DNA of 64,000 nucleotides from contig CAVQKH010000022.1 of the NCBI GenBank assembly GCA_963712995.1, positions 186,001 to 250,000 on the forward strand, given 5' to 3'. Within the stretch, counting starts at the first letter, position 1; each line of letters opens with the position of its first letter. The stretch is from GCA-003244245 sp963712995 (GTDB lineage Bacteria; Actinomycetota; Actinomycetes; Mycobacteriales; Pseudonocardiaceae). The position numbers and the translations under genes are program-made. Positions 33,601-42,798 of the stretch are shown here, in pieces. The notes beneath the pieces are model-generated. The model was given only the letters and a program-made list of their open reading frames with translations. It was not told the DNA's origin and searched no databases.

Positions 33601-34269
33601 TTATCGAACCAAGCTGAGGGCGTTGAGGATGTCGGCGACCTCGGTTCGGGTTGCGTAGTTGGGGTGGACGTCGATCCAGCGGATGGTGTTGCCGGCATCG
33701 GCGAGCACAGTGGTGGGCATGGGCAGGGTGTCGGTGCCGTCGGCGTTGACAGCGGTGAGGTCGAGACCGAGCTGCTCTTGGGCTGCCCGCACGTCGGCGC
33801 TGTGCGCGGGAGCCAGGATTCCCAGCAGTCCGGCGAGCACATTGCCCGGGTCGGAGACGACCGGGTAGGCCAGCTCGTTCTTCTGTTGCATGCTCAGCGA
33901 GCCGTCGGGCCGCTGTGGGCTGATCGCCACCAGGCCGGCCCCGCGCTCGGTCAGCTGCGGTAGTAACTGCTCCTGATAGGTCTTGAGCGTGATGTTGCAG
34001 TACGGGCACCATGCGCCCCGGTAGAACACGATCACCACAGGTCGGCCGCCGGTTACCGTGTGCAGCGAGGTCGATACCCCCGCAGCGTCGATCAGCTGCA
34101 CGTCGGGCAACCGTGTGCCCGGTGTCGCCACCCGGGCTGGTACTCCGGCTGCGGTCAACGCGGCCTGCGTCGCCGAGAAGGTGGCCCAGATCTCGGCGGG
34201 TAGCTGCTTCACTGCGATCGCCTCGAAGTCGCCGACCTGGTCGGCGATGGAGGTGAAGGTGCTGGTCAT
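33601..34269 (-). CDS. Peroxiredoxin-like AhpC/TSA family protein
   Basis: 222 residues from ATG 34269 with AAGGAGAG upstream. A thioredoxin fold with the redox site FYRGAWCPYCNITLKTYQEQ (Cys88 and Cys91, a CxxC pair) and VAISPQRPDGS, PVVSDPGNVLAGLLGI, LPMPTTVLADAGNTIRWIDV. It should reduce peroxides with thiol reductants. It is divergent from a TetR regulator with a shared 136-base intergenic region, so it is probably controlled by it. Confidence 0.88.
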   Translation of the reverse strand: MTSTFTSIADQVGDFEAIAVKQLPAEIWATFSATQAALTAAGVPARVATPGTRLPDVQLIDAAGVSTSLHTVTGGRPVVIVFYRGAWCPYCNITLKTYQEQLLPQLTERGAGLVAISPQRPDGSLSMQQKNELAYPVVSDPGNVLAGLLGILAPAHSADVRAAQEQLGLDLTAVNADGTDTLPMPTTVLADAGNTIRWIDVHPNYATRTEVADILNALSLVR

Positions 34270-34335
34270 CTGAACTCTCCTTGGATCTTGGGCCCGGCGA
34301 CCGGCCTTCAGGTGCAGGGCCATGGCCGTCGCAAT

Positions 34336-34355
34336 ATTGGAATGAACAAGCCAAT
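34336..34355. promoter_or_regulatory. Candidate TetR operator between peroxiredoxin and regulator
   Basis: ATTGG-AATGAACAAG-CCAAT, an inverted repeat in the divergent intergenic region (34270-34405). Its placement between the two starts fits binding by the adjacent TetR-family protein. The local AT-richness also suits overlapping promoters. Confidence 0.5.
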
Positions 34356-34405
34356 CCTATCCACCGGGAATGGCCTGTCAAGGCCAGAACGGATATCCTG
34401 GTCAC

Positions 34406-35035
34406 ATGACGGTGGCTGAGGATGCGCCGGACCGCAGTGGCCGGTGGACGGTCAAGGGCGCAGCGACCCGCGCGCGGATCGTGGAGACCGCCGCAGCGTT
34501 GATGTACGAACGTGGCGTCGCCGGCACAAGCACGGAGGACATCCGGGAGGCCGCCGGGGTCAGCAACTCACAGCTTTACCACTATTTCGCCGGCAAGGAC
34601 GACCTGACCCATGCGGTGATCGCTTACCAGGTCGAGCAGGTTCTGGCCGCCCAGCAGCCGCTGCTGAGCGGGCTGGACTCCTTTGCGGCGTTGCAGGCGT
34701 GGCGTGAGGTGCTCGTCGGCCTCGCATCGCGGCAGCATGGCCGCGGCGGTTGCCCCATCGCGTCTCTCGCCAGCGAAGTGGCCGACGTCGACGAAGACGC
34801 GCGCGTTGCCCTGGTCGCCGGCTTCGCCCGCTGGGAGAGCGCGATCCGCGAGGGCCTGATCGCGATGCGCGCGCGCGGAGAGCTCCGTGGCGACGCCGAT
34901 CCGGATCGGCTTGCCGTGGTTACCCTGGCGGCCCTGCAGGGTGGGTTTCTGCTCACTCAGACCCGCCGTGACGTCGCCCCCCTCCACATCGCGCTGGACG
35001 CCGCCATCGCCTACATCCATACCTTCGCCACCTGA
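34406..35035 (+). CDS. TetR family transcriptional regulator
   Basis: 209 residues from ATG 34406. The N-terminal helix-turn-helix reads TRARIVETAAALMYERGVAG, TSTEDIREAAGVSNSQLYHY and FAGKDDLTHAVI. The C-terminal domain (GGCPIASLASEVADVDEDAR, LAALQGGFLLTQTRRDVAPL) is of the YxaF/LmrA type. It probably represses the divergent peroxiredoxin gene and itself. Confidence 0.9.
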   Translation: MTVAEDAPDRSGRWTVKGAATRARIVETAAALMYERGVAGTSTEDIREAAGVSNSQLYHYFAGKDDLTHAVIAYQVEQVLAAQQPLLSGLDSFAALQAWREVLVGLASRQHGRGGCPIASLASEVADVDEDARVALVAGFARWESAIREGLIAMRARGELRGDADPDRLAVVTLAALQGGFLLTQTRRDVAPLHIALDAAIAYIHTFAT

Positions 35036-35094
35036 TCGATAATCGAGCTGGCAAGATCGTTGCTCGCGGTGGGATCGAGTCCGAGGAGGCCGTC

Positions 35095-36009
35095 ATGCCC
35101 CGACGAATGTGCGCTGCCCTGATCCCCGTGCTCGCTGTGATGCTCGCCGGTTGCAGCGGCGGCGGCACCGGCGGCGGCACCGCCTCGCCCCAGGACGGCG
35201 GCTCGGCGATCCCCAGCGTGGCCCGCGACGCCGCGTTGGCCGCTAAGGTCCCACCCGCGGTGGCCTCGGACGGCATCCTGGTCATCGGCACCGACGCCAC
35301 CTACGCGCCCAACGAATTCACCGCGCCCGACGGGCAGGCCATCATCGGCATGGACGTCGACCTCGGCACCGCGATCGCCCAGAAGCTCGGGCTCACCGCC
35401 CGGTTCGTCAACGGCAGCTTCGACGGGCTGATCCCGGGCCTGTCGGCCGGCCGCTACGAGCTGTTGATGTCCTCGTTCACCATCAATACCGATCGGCTCC
35501 AGGAAGTCCACATGGTGTCCTACTTCTCGGCCGGCACCGCGTTGGCGGTGCCGAAGGGCAACCCTGACCAGCTCTCGGTCGAGAAGTTGTGCGGCCGGAG
35601 CGTGGCGGTGCAGAAGGGCACGATCCAGGTCGAGGACCTCACGGCGCGCTCCGCCACCTGCACCAGGGCCGGCCAGCCGGAGATCACGGTGCGGCAGTTC
35701 CAGTCCCAGACCGACGTCACACTGGCCCTGACCGCCAAGCGGGCGGAGGCGATGCTCGCTGACTCACCGGTAGCCGACTACGCCGCGCAGCAGACCCGCG
35801 GCCAGCTGGAGGTCGTCGGGCAGCCCTACGCCACGGCCCCCTACGGAGTCGTCGTTCCGAAGAACAGTGGGCAGTACCCCCAGGCCGTGCTCGGTGCGCT
35901 GCGGGCGCTCGTCGACGATGGCACCTACCGGAGGATCCTGCAGAAGTGGGGGGCGCGTAGCGGCGCGATCTCCACGCCCGAGCTGGACCCCGCCCCCACC
36001 GGTGGATAA
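35095..36009 (+). CDS. Polar amino acid ABC transporter substrate-binding lipoprotein
   Basis: 304 residues. The signal peptide ends in a lipobox (VLAVMLAGCSGGG), so the protein is anchored outside the membrane. The SBP family 3 fold shows ILVIGTDATYAPNEFTAPDG, IIGMDVDLGTAIAQKLGLTA, FVNGSFDGLIPGLSAGRYEL and VAVQKGTIQVEDL. It delivers a polar amino acid to the permease encoded next, whose GTG overlaps its end by 8 bases. ATG 35095 has GAGGA just upstream. Confidence 0.92.
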   Translation: MPRRMCAALIPVLAVMLAGCSGGGTGGGTASPQDGGSAIPSVARDAALAAKVPPAVASDGILVIGTDATYAPNEFTAPDGQAIIGMDVDLGTAIAQKLGLTARFVNGSFDGLIPGLSAGRYELLMSSFTINTDRLQEVHMVSYFSAGTALAVPKGNPDQLSVEKLCGRSVAVQKGTIQVEDLTARSATCTRAGQPEITVRQFQSQTDVTLALTAKRAEAMLADSPVADYAAQQTRGQLEVVGQPYATAPYGVVVPKNSGQYPQAVLGALRALVDDGTYRRILQKWGARSGAISTPELDPAPTGG

Positions 36010-36880
36010 GACCGGCGAGCGCGCGCCGGCGCCGCCCCGGATCCAGGCCGTGCCGGTGCGCCATCCCGGCCGGTGGGTGGCGGCACTCGTGGTGCTGGTG
36101 CTCGCCGCGATGCTCGTGCACAGCCTGATCACCAACCCCAACTTCGGATGGTCGACCGTCGGGCAGTACCTGTTCGACCCGGCGGTGCTCGCCGGACTGC
36201 GCAACACCGCCGTCCTCACCGCGCTGGCAATGGTCATCGGGATCGGTGGCGGGCTGCTGCTCGCCGTCATGCGCCTGTCCCCCAACCCGATGCTCTCGGG
36301 GGCCGCATCGGGCTACATCTGGCTGTTCCGGGGCACCCCCGTGATCACTCAGCTGATCTTCTGGAACTTCCTCGCAGCGCTGTACCCGACGCTGTCACTG
36401 GGCATCCCGTTCGGGCCGCAGTTCGTGACGGTGAGCACCAACACGCTGATCACGGTGTTCGTCGCCGCGTTACTCGGGCTGGGACTCAACGAGGCGGCGT
36501 ACATGGCAGAGATCATCCGCGGGGGCATCCTGTCGGTGGACGAGGGGCAGAGTGAAGCCGCCAGGGCCCTGGGCATGACCCGGGCGCTCATGCTGCGCCG
36601 GATCGTGCTCCCGCAGGCCCTCCGCGTGATCATCCCGCCGACCGGTAACGAGACGATCTCGATGCTCAAGACGACATCACTGGTCGTCGTCATCGCCTAC
36701 TACGAACTCATGACCTCGGTGCAGCAGATCTACTCGCGCACGTTCCAGACGATCCCGCTGCTCATCGTCGCCGTGATCTGGTATCTGGTACTCACGTCGC
36801 TGCTGAGCGTGGTGCAGTCGCGGATCGAGCGGCGAGTCGGGCGTGGCATCAGCCGCTCGTCCCTGCGGCGTGAGCAGTGA
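36002..36880 (+). CDS. Amino acid ABC transporter permease (HisMQ type)
   Basis: 292 residues from GTG 36002. Membrane helices include WVAALVVLVLAAMLVHSLI, LRNTAVLTALAMVIGIGGGL and TLITVFVAALLGLGLNEAAY. The EAA loop that contacts the ATPase reads EAARALGMTRALMLRRIVLP. This is the single-permease form of polar amino acid importers. It overlaps both neighbours in the operon. Confidence 0.92.
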   Translation: MDKTGERAPAPPRIQAVPVRHPGRWVAALVVLVLAAMLVHSLITNPNFGWSTVGQYLFDPAVLAGLRNTAVLTALAMVIGIGGGLLLAVMRLSPNPMLSGAASGYIWLFRGTPVITQLIFWNFLAALYPTLSLGIPFGPQFVTVSTNTLITVFVAALLGLGLNEAAYMAEIIRGGILSVDEGQSEAARALGMTRALMLRRIVLPQALRVIIPPTGNETISMLKTTSLVVVIAYYELMTSVQQIYSRTFQTIPLLIVAVIWYLVLTSLLSVVQSRIERRVGRGISRSSLRREQ

Positions 36881-37644
36881 GCGAGCCGATGGTGCGGGCT
36901 GAGGGTCTGTGGAAGAGCTTCGGGCGCACGCCGGTCCTGCGCGGGGTGGACCTGGAGGTCAGCTCCGGTGAGGTGATGTGCCTGATCGGCCCGTCCGGGT
37001 CGGGCAAATCGACCTTCCTGCGCTGCATCAACCACCTGGAGAAGATCGACGCCGGCCGGCTGTGGGTGGGCGGCGAGCTGGTCGGTTACCGGCAGCGCGG
37101 CGAGAGGCTGCACGAGCTGGGCGAGCGCGAGATCGCCCGCCAGCGCCGCCAGATCGGGATGGTCTTCCAGAGGTTCAACCTGTTCCCGCACCTGACGGCC
37201 CTGGGCAACGTCATCGAGGCGCCGATCCGGGTACGGGGGCAGTCGCGGCCGGCGGCGCTGGAGCGAGGCCGGGCGCTGCTCGAGCGGGTAGGCCTGACGG
37301 GCAAGGCTGACGCCTACCCCTCGCAGCTCTCGGGTGGCCAGCAGCAACGGGTGGCCATCGCGCGGGCGCTGGCCATGCAGCCCTCCCTCATGCTCTTCGA
37401 CGAACCCACCTCGGCGCTGGATCCGGAACTGGTCGGCAAGGTGCTCGACGTCATGCGGGAACTCGCCACCGGCGGCATGACCATGATCGTCGTCACACAC
37501 GAGATGGGTTTCGCCCGCGAGGTCGGTGACTCACTGGTTTTCCTCGACGAGGGTGTGGTCGTCGAGCACGGTTCACCCCGGGAGGTGATCGCCTCCCCGA
37601 AGCACCTTCGCACCCAGGCGTTCCTGGCCAAGGTACTCGGATGA
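36877..37644 (+). CDS. Amino acid ABC transporter ATP-binding protein
   Basis: 255 residues from GTG 36877, overlapping the permease stop by four bases. Complete ATPase motifs: Walker A GPSGSGKST, Q-loop MVFQRFNLFPHLT, signature LSGGQQQRVAIARALAM, Walker B LMLFDEPTSALDPE, and switch His VVTHEMGFAREV. It energises import by the permease. This completes a three-gene operon of the GlnHPQ type. Confidence 0.95.
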   Translation: MSEPMVRAEGLWKSFGRTPVLRGVDLEVSSGEVMCLIGPSGSGKSTFLRCINHLEKIDAGRLWVGGELVGYRQRGERLHELGEREIARQRRQIGMVFQRFNLFPHLTALGNVIEAPIRVRGQSRPAALERGRALLERVGLTGKADAYPSQLSGGQQQRVAIARALAMQPSLMLFDEPTSALDPELVGKVLDVMRELATGGMTMIVVTHEMGFAREVGDSLVFLDEGVVVEHGSPREVIASPKHLRTQAFLAKVLG

Positions 37645-37790
37645 GCGGTACTCGGATGAGCTGACACCCACACGGTTGTTGTCGCGCCGAGGATGTATTG
37701 GTCTGGCGTCTGCCGGACTCTTATAAGTAGTCGAGCTCGAATTCCCCGCCCTCCGGGATGACGAGCCGGCGACTGCTGGGAGGAGTCCTC

Positions 37791-37964
37791 ATGGGCAAAG
37801 ATCAGCGACGGGTCTACACCTGCCCGCAGTGCAACGGTGCTCAAGTGATCATCGAATGGAAGCAGGCGCAGCTGGACGGGGATCCTGCGGTACAGGAAAT
37901 GCAGACGATCGAGGGCTGCCCCACCTGTGACGGGGCCGGCCAAATTCTTGGACCTTCGACGTAG
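37791..37964 (+). CDS. DnaJ-like zinc finger small protein
   Basis: 57 residues from ATG 37791 (GGAGGA upstream). Two CxxCxG-like motifs, YTCPQCNGAQVII and EGCPTCDGAGQILG, resemble the DnaJ cysteine-rich zinc-binding domain, separated by a Glu/Gln-rich stretch. Short actinobacterial proteins of this sort are common. The function is unknown. Confidence 0.75.
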   Translation: MGKDQRRVYTCPQCNGAQVIIEWKQAQLDGDPAVQEMQTIEGCPTCDGAGQILGPST

Positions 37965-37986
37965 GGGTCATCTTAGACTGGCTGGT

Positions 37987-38289
37987 ATGCCCCGTACCGC
38001 GATCCTCTACGCCCGGTCGCAACGTCGTGACGAGCTCGAGCGACAGGTTCGGGAGCTGCAGGACTGGTGTGACCGGGCTGGTGTGGAGGCGGTTGACACG
38101 GTGGCCGAGGTCGCGCTCGGTGCCCGCGCATCACAGCGGTGCCGTGAGGTTCTTGCGGAGGTGGCTGCCGGCCGGGCGGACCTCATGCTGATCCGGGACG
38201 TCTCCCGGTTGACCGAGAACCCCCACCAACTCCAGGAGATCGTCAACGAGCACCGGCATCGGATCGCCATCAGCCGCGACGACGCCTGA
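37987..38289 (+). CDS. Recombinase-like (serine resolvase N-terminal) short protein
   Basis: 100 residues from ATG 37987. The start TAILYARSQRRDELERQVRE, then VAEVALGARASQRCREVLAE and ADLMLIRDVSRLTEN, follow the resolvase catalytic domain (serine in YARxS position, then the R..SRL motif). The C-terminal half of a resolvase and any DNA-binding domain are absent. It may be a truncated recombinase or a regulator derived from one. Confidence 0.65.
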   Translation: MPRTAILYARSQRRDELERQVRELQDWCDRAGVEAVDTVAEVALGARASQRCREVLAEVAAGRADLMLIRDVSRLTENPHQLQEIVNEHRHRIAISRDDA

Positions 38290-38308
38290 GCGTGCAAGCC
38301 GCCTGCGC

Positions 38309-39100
38309 ATGGTGATCCCGGTCCGTGACGTCAACCCGGTGCTTCGCACGCCGTGGGTCACCTACTTCCTGATCGCGGCGAACATCATCGTTTTCCTGCT
38401 CATACCGACCTCGGCGATCACTGTGACGGGTTCGGCGAGCCTGCAGCAGATCTGCCAGCAGCAAGCGTTCTTCGACCGCTTTGCCGCGATTCCTACCGAG
38501 TTGGTGCACAACCGGCCGCTGGAGCTGGTCGCGGACGGGCGGCTCGGGGTGGATCAACGCGGTCCCGGCTGCGTTCTCACCGATCCGGGCTATCGCAAGA
38601 CCCCAGGGCTGTCGGTGATGACGTCGTTGTTCCTGCACGGTGGCTGGCTGCACCTGCTCGGCAACATGTTGTTCCTGTGGATCTTTGGCAACAACATCGA
38701 GGATCGGTTCGGCCGGCTGCGATACCTGCTGTTCTACCTGGGGTGCGGGGCGCTCGCCACTTACGGTTTCGCCCTGGCCAATCCCGACTCGACCGAGGCC
38801 CTCATCGGGGCCTCCGGCGCCATCGCCGGAGTGCTGGGTGCGTACCTCATTCTGTACCCGAGGGCTCGAGTCTGGAGCCTGGTGCCGGTGCTGTTGTTCA
38901 TCCCGCTGCGACTGCCCGCCTGGCTGGTGCTCGGCCTGTGGTTTCTGCTGCAGTGGGTCTACACCGCCGGTTACGCGATCTCCCAGGCGGGATCGGTCGC
39001 CTACCTGGCGCACGTGCTCGGTTTCTTAGCGGGGGTGCTGGTCGCGCTGCTGATGCGCGCCGCCGAAGGTGGCCGCGACGCGATGGCGGATCCGTACTGA
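38309..39100 (+). CDS. Rhomboid family intramembrane serine protease
   Basis: 263 residues. Membrane helix 1 is WVTYFLIAANIIVFLLI. The helix-2 His/Asn region GGWLHLLGNMLFLWIFGNNI precedes the serine motif LIGASGAIAGVLGAYL and the helix-6 His region AYLAHVLGFLAGVLVALLM. Ser and His form the catalytic dyad that cleaves membrane proteins. No ribosome site is obvious at ATG 38309. It lies 19 bases after the recombinase-like gene. Confidence 0.92.
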   Translation: MVIPVRDVNPVLRTPWVTYFLIAANIIVFLLIPTSAITVTGSASLQQICQQQAFFDRFAAIPTELVHNRPLELVADGRLGVDQRGPGCVLTDPGYRKTPGLSVMTSLFLHGGWLHLLGNMLFLWIFGNNIEDRFGRLRYLLFYLGCGALATYGFALANPDSTEALIGASGAIAGVLGAYLILYPRARVWSLVPVLLFIPLRLPAWLVLGLWFLLQWVYTAGYAISQAGSVAYLAHVLGFLAGVLVALLMRAAEGGRDAMADPY

Positions 39101-39180
39101 CGCGGCGAACCCCGCGGATTCCCAGGTTGGTGGTCACCCCCGGTAGCTCGATGGTCACCGGATGCGGGCACGATGGCGGG

Positions 39181-40635
39181 GTGTCGCACCATCCACATCC
39201 CCGCCCAGCCCGGCGCGCGAAGTTCCGCCTTGTCACCGTGGCTGCCCTGTCTGTGCTGGCGGCGGCAGGGTGTACGGCCGCTCCAGAACAGCCACCGGGC
39301 GCGCCGCGGGCAGGCGAAGGGTTCACCTCTCGCGTCGTGACCACCGACCTGGCGGATCCGTACGAGATCACCTGGGGCCCTGATGGTTTTCTCTGGGTGA
39401 CCGAGAAGACGGGCAAGCGGGTGACCAGGGTGAATCCGGCGGATGGATCGAAGAGCACCGTGGCCACCATCGCCGAGGTTTATTCCACCGAGAGCCAGGA
39501 CGGCCTGCTCGGCATGGCGTTTGCGCCGAATTTCCTGCACGGCAGCAATGACCTCTATCTCGCCTACACCTACGATGCCGACCCGGGCCCCGAGGTCGAC
39601 CGGCGGGCCAAAATAGCCCGCTACACCTACGACCCGGCAGCGCACACAGTGAGCCGACCGGTGGATGTGATCACGGGTCTGCCGGCGAGTACCGACCACA
39701 ATTCGGGACGCCTGCTCGTCGGTGCCGATCAGAAGCTCTACTATTCGATCGGGGACCAGGGAAACAACCAGTTCCGACGTTTCTGCAACCCGATACGAGC
39801 GCAGGATCTCCCCACCGCAGACGATGTCCGGGACCGGAATTGGGCCACCTACGTCGGCAAGACGCTCAGGCTCGACCTCGACGGCGGCGTCCCGGCGGAC
39901 AATCCGGTTATCAAGGGCGTGCGCAGCCACGTGTACTCATACGGGCACCGCAACCCGCAGGGCCTGGTCTTCGGGCCACAAGGGCGCCTGTTGTCGGCGG
40001 AGCACGGTCCCAAATCCGATGACGAGATCAACCTGATTCAGGCCGGAAAGAATTACGGCTGGCCCTACGTGTCCGGTTTCCGGGACGACGAGTCCTACGT
40101 GTATGCGAACTGGTCCGCGGTCACCAACCCACCGTGCGCCGGCCTGCGCTACGACAATTTCGAGATCCCGCCGTTCGTCCCGCAGCAGCGGGAGACGGCC
40201 TGGAACAGCCCGGATTATGTGGAGCCGCTGAAGACGCTGTACACCGTGCCCAATGGGTACAACTTCCGTGACCAGGCCTGTGGTGACCAGGCATACATCT
40301 GCTGGCCCTCGATCGCGCCCTCCAGTATCGATTACGTACCGGCCGACCAGGGCGCATTCGCGGGCTGGCGCAACTCCCTGCTGGTGACGAGCCTGAAAAA
40401 CGGCGCGCTCTACTGCCTGCGGCTCACTCAGGACGGCGGCTCGGTGCAGGGCGACATCACCCAGTTCTTCAAGACCACCAACCGCTACCGGGATCTGGCG
40501 CTGAGCCCGGACCACCGAACCGTCTACATCGCCACCGACCGGCTGGGTCTGGCCGGGCCCCAGTTCGGGCCACCCACCGAGCAGCTCGCCAATCCGGGAG
40601 CGATTCTGGCGTTCACTGTCGCCGGTTCCGGGTGA
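39181..40635 (+). CDS. PQQ-type glucose/sorbosone dehydrogenase-like lipoprotein
   Basis: 484 residues from GTG 39181 (ATG 39151 also possible). A lipoprotein signal ends VLAAAGCTA, so it is probably surface-anchored. The six-bladed GSDH propeller is recognisable: YEITWGPDGFLWVTEKTGKR, ESQDGLLGMAFAPNF, TDHNSGRLLVGADQKLYYSI (His/Arg near the active site), YSYGHRNPQGLVFGPQGRLL, EHGPKSDDEINLI and NYGWPYVSGF. It should oxidise sugars with PQQ as cofactor. No PQQ synthesis genes are in the window. Confidence 0.88.
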   Translation: MSHHPHPRPARRAKFRLVTVAALSVLAAAGCTAAPEQPPGAPRAGEGFTSRVVTTDLADPYEITWGPDGFLWVTEKTGKRVTRVNPADGSKSTVATIAEVYSTESQDGLLGMAFAPNFLHGSNDLYLAYTYDADPGPEVDRRAKIARYTYDPAAHTVSRPVDVITGLPASTDHNSGRLLVGADQKLYYSIGDQGNNQFRRFCNPIRAQDLPTADDVRDRNWATYVGKTLRLDLDGGVPADNPVIKGVRSHVYSYGHRNPQGLVFGPQGRLLSAEHGPKSDDEINLIQAGKNYGWPYVSGFRDDESYVYANWSAVTNPPCAGLRYDNFEIPPFVPQQRETAWNSPDYVEPLKTLYTVPNGYNFRDQACGDQAYICWPSIAPSSIDYVPADQGAFAGWRNSLLVTSLKNGALYCLRLTQDGGSVQGDITQFFKTTNRYRDLALSPDHRTVYIATDRLGLAGPQFGPPTEQLANPGAILAFTVAGSG

Positions 40636-40641
40636 GGAACG

Positions 40642-41085
40642 TCAACTGCGGGCGATGTAGAGATCCCGGAGCAGGCCGGTCTCCAGCTCCATGTCGGCGA
40701 CCCGGGCTTTGACCACGTCGCCGATGCTGACCAGACCGGCCAGCTTGCCATGATCCACTACCGGTAGATGGCGGTGACGGGAGGCGGTCATCTGTTGCAT
40801 CAACCGCGCGATGCTGTCCTGTGGCGCGCAGATGGGAACGTTGCGTGACATCGCGTCACCGACCCGCATCGTCAACAGCTTGGCACCGTACTTACCGAGA
40901 GCGCGAATAATGTCACGTTCAGTGAGTGTACCGGCGAACGGTCGCTGCCCCAGTTCGTCGGGCACGACCAGTGCCCCGATCTGCGGGGGTCCGTTCAGCC
41001 GGCCTATCGCCTCCGTGATACTGGCGTCGGCATCGATCATCTCGACTGTCCGGCCCTTTGACTTCAGGATCTCTTCGACCTTCAT
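40642..41085 (-). CDS. CBS domain pair protein
   Basis: 147 residues from ATG 41085 (GGGAGGGA upstream). Two CBS domains in tandem: VEMIDADASITEAIGRLN through LTERDIIRALGKYGAKLLTM, and VGDAMSRNVPICAPQDSIAR through HRHLPVVDHGKLAGLVSIGD. A typical adenosine-nucleotide-sensing stand-alone CBS protein. It is convergent with the sugar dehydrogenase. Confidence 0.9.
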   Translation of the reverse strand: MKVEEILKSKGRTVEMIDADASITEAIGRLNGPPQIGALVVPDELGQRPFAGTLTERDIIRALGKYGAKLLTMRVGDAMSRNVPICAPQDSIARLMQQMTASRHRHLPVVDHGKLAGLVSIGDVVKARVADMELETGLLRDLYIARS

Positions 41086-41508
41086 CAGTCCCTCCCGATG
41101 ACAGCAGGTCTACCTATGATCCCTCGCGCAGGAGCCGCCCGACAGGGCTTTGTTCAAGTATCCCTGTGACGCCGAACTCAGCGAACTCGCCGGGGTGGTT
41201 GGCCGGTTGATCTCTCATGGATATATACAGCGTTCCTGGACCCTGCACGGGGCCACAGCGCGGCCCCGTGCAGGGTGGGAAGGCCGATACACGACGACCA
41301 GAGGAGGTCTGTCGCCGAGCCGGCCTAGCTCGGATGGCAACTCATCGCGTGAGTACCTCTGTTGCTGTGTGTAATGATCCAGGCCTTATGGTGAAGACAA
41401 CCGTGCGTAACGGGCTGCGGCCAGAGCGCCACCGTGGCATCGCTGATGCACCAGTGCTGCACGAGGCGTGCTCAGCTGCGGAAACGTTCTCCAGCGAGAG
41501 GTGGCGAC
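41086..41508. other. Intergenic stretch with a strong hairpin
   Basis: No recognised gene. It includes a perfect 14-base inverted repeat, CCCTGCACGGGGCC / GGCCCCGTGCAGGG with a 7-base loop (41241-41275). There is no T tract. The hairpin may terminate transcription from either side. Confidence 0.5.
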
Positions 41509-42430
41509 ATGGCGGTTAGACGGCAGAAGCTATCCCAGCGCCGCAAAGCTGTCGGGCTCACCCAGGAATCGCTCGCTGAGCGTCTGGGAGTGGAACGCTC
41601 CACCGTCATCCGGTGGGAGGCCGGAGAGAGCCAGCCACTCCCGTCGATACGACCGAACCTGGCGCGCGCCCTGCACGTGTCGATAGATCAACTCGCCGAG
41701 CTGTTGACCCAGTCCGAGCATGCCGGTGCGGCGCCCTCAGCTGATCTTGAGGCGGCCACCCCGGTGCCGGCACCTCAGGATCAGCGGCCCGGTGATCCTG
41801 AGCTCGACAGCCGGGTCAATCCCCAGATAGCTGAGACCGTCGAGGCGCTGCGCCGGGCGCTGCGCTCCGCCGGCGTCAGCGCCGAGGATCTCGCCGCGAT
41901 GCTGCTGATCGGCGGGTCCTCGAGGATCGACTCCGGCCACCATCCCCTCGGACACCGAAACCTCCGAGCTCCGGCGGCGTCGCGGCGGCTCGCGCAGGCG
42001 CAAGCGGTTGGCCACGGTGGGCCTGTTCGTTCTCGCCTTCCCTGCGGTCTGGTTGTCGGCCCCGTTCGTGATCTCTCAAAGCGGTCCCAGCAGCCAGGCC
42101 GGCGTCGGGACCTCGCAGTCCGCGACCCCGGTAGTCGCCATCCCGGCGCCCGAGCACGGCACCGACCTTGGCCACGCAGACACCGCCGCTGATCCGGCAT
42201 CCATCGTCCCGCCGGCCGGCGCGCCAGCCCCGCCGGCGGCCGCAGCGGTACCCGTCTCTCACACCACCAGGGCCGCTGGTGCCGGCAGGACCACCAGCCG
42301 ATCCACCCGTTCCGCCGCCAAGAGGCGTCCCCCTTCGCCGCGTCCCCAGGAGTGGGGGCTACCGGCGGCCGTCGCAGGGGAACGCTGGGATGGCGTCAGC
42401 CAGATGGAACAGGTTGGCCGTCTCTGGTAG
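41509..42430 (+). pseudogene. XRE helix-turn-helix fused to an Hsp70 fragment and membrane tail, frameshifted
   Basis: From ATG 41509 (GAGAGGTGG upstream) an XRE domain reads LSQRRKAVGLTQESLAERLG and VERSTVIRWEAGESQPLPSI. After a linker comes PQIAETVEALRRALRSAGVS and LAAMLLIGGSSRI, the end of an Hsp70 nucleotide-binding domain (VLLVGGSSRIP in relatives). The frame then degenerates. Another frame continues with RKRLATVGLFVLAFPAVWLS, a membrane helix, and a Pro/Ala-rich tail to 42430. A shift around 41920-41940 joins them. It is probably a deletion-born chimera of an actinobacterial Hsp70-type membrane protein. Confidence 0.65.
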
Positions 42431-42798
42431 TGATCACCCTTTTTCGATATTCGGACATGATCAGTGGTCGAGGTTTATTCGCTGGCTCTTCCGTGAAGGG
42501 TGTATTAACGTTGCGAGATCCGTGCTCATCTTGATGTGTCGGTCGGGATCTGATCTTGCTGTAGCCAGCTGGGTGATCACCAGCCGGATGGGGGTCGACC
42601 ACCTGATGGGTGGGATTGTCACGGTCACAGTTAACCGGAGCACTGGGCCATAGGCGGCAGCCCAGAGGTGTCGATGGTCAGAGCCGACCAGGTGGGCCGA
42701 TCAGTGAAGTAGGGTCGGTTTTGGGCATGCCCTGAGGCGCGAGGACTCAAACTCATCGCACATGCGATGCGGCAGAGAATCGCACTTTCGAGAAAGGC
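42431..42798. other. Intergenic stretch, nothing recognised
   Basis: No gene, hairpin of note or known motif seen. The composition is slightly AT-richer than the surroundings, consistent with a promoter region for the JAMM-like gene at 42799. Confidence 0.4.

Noticed and set aside
38353..39180. N-terminal extension of the sugar dehydrogenase frame
   Set aside because: It lies in a wrong frame across the rhomboid gene. The lipoprotein signal after GTG 39181 marks the real start.
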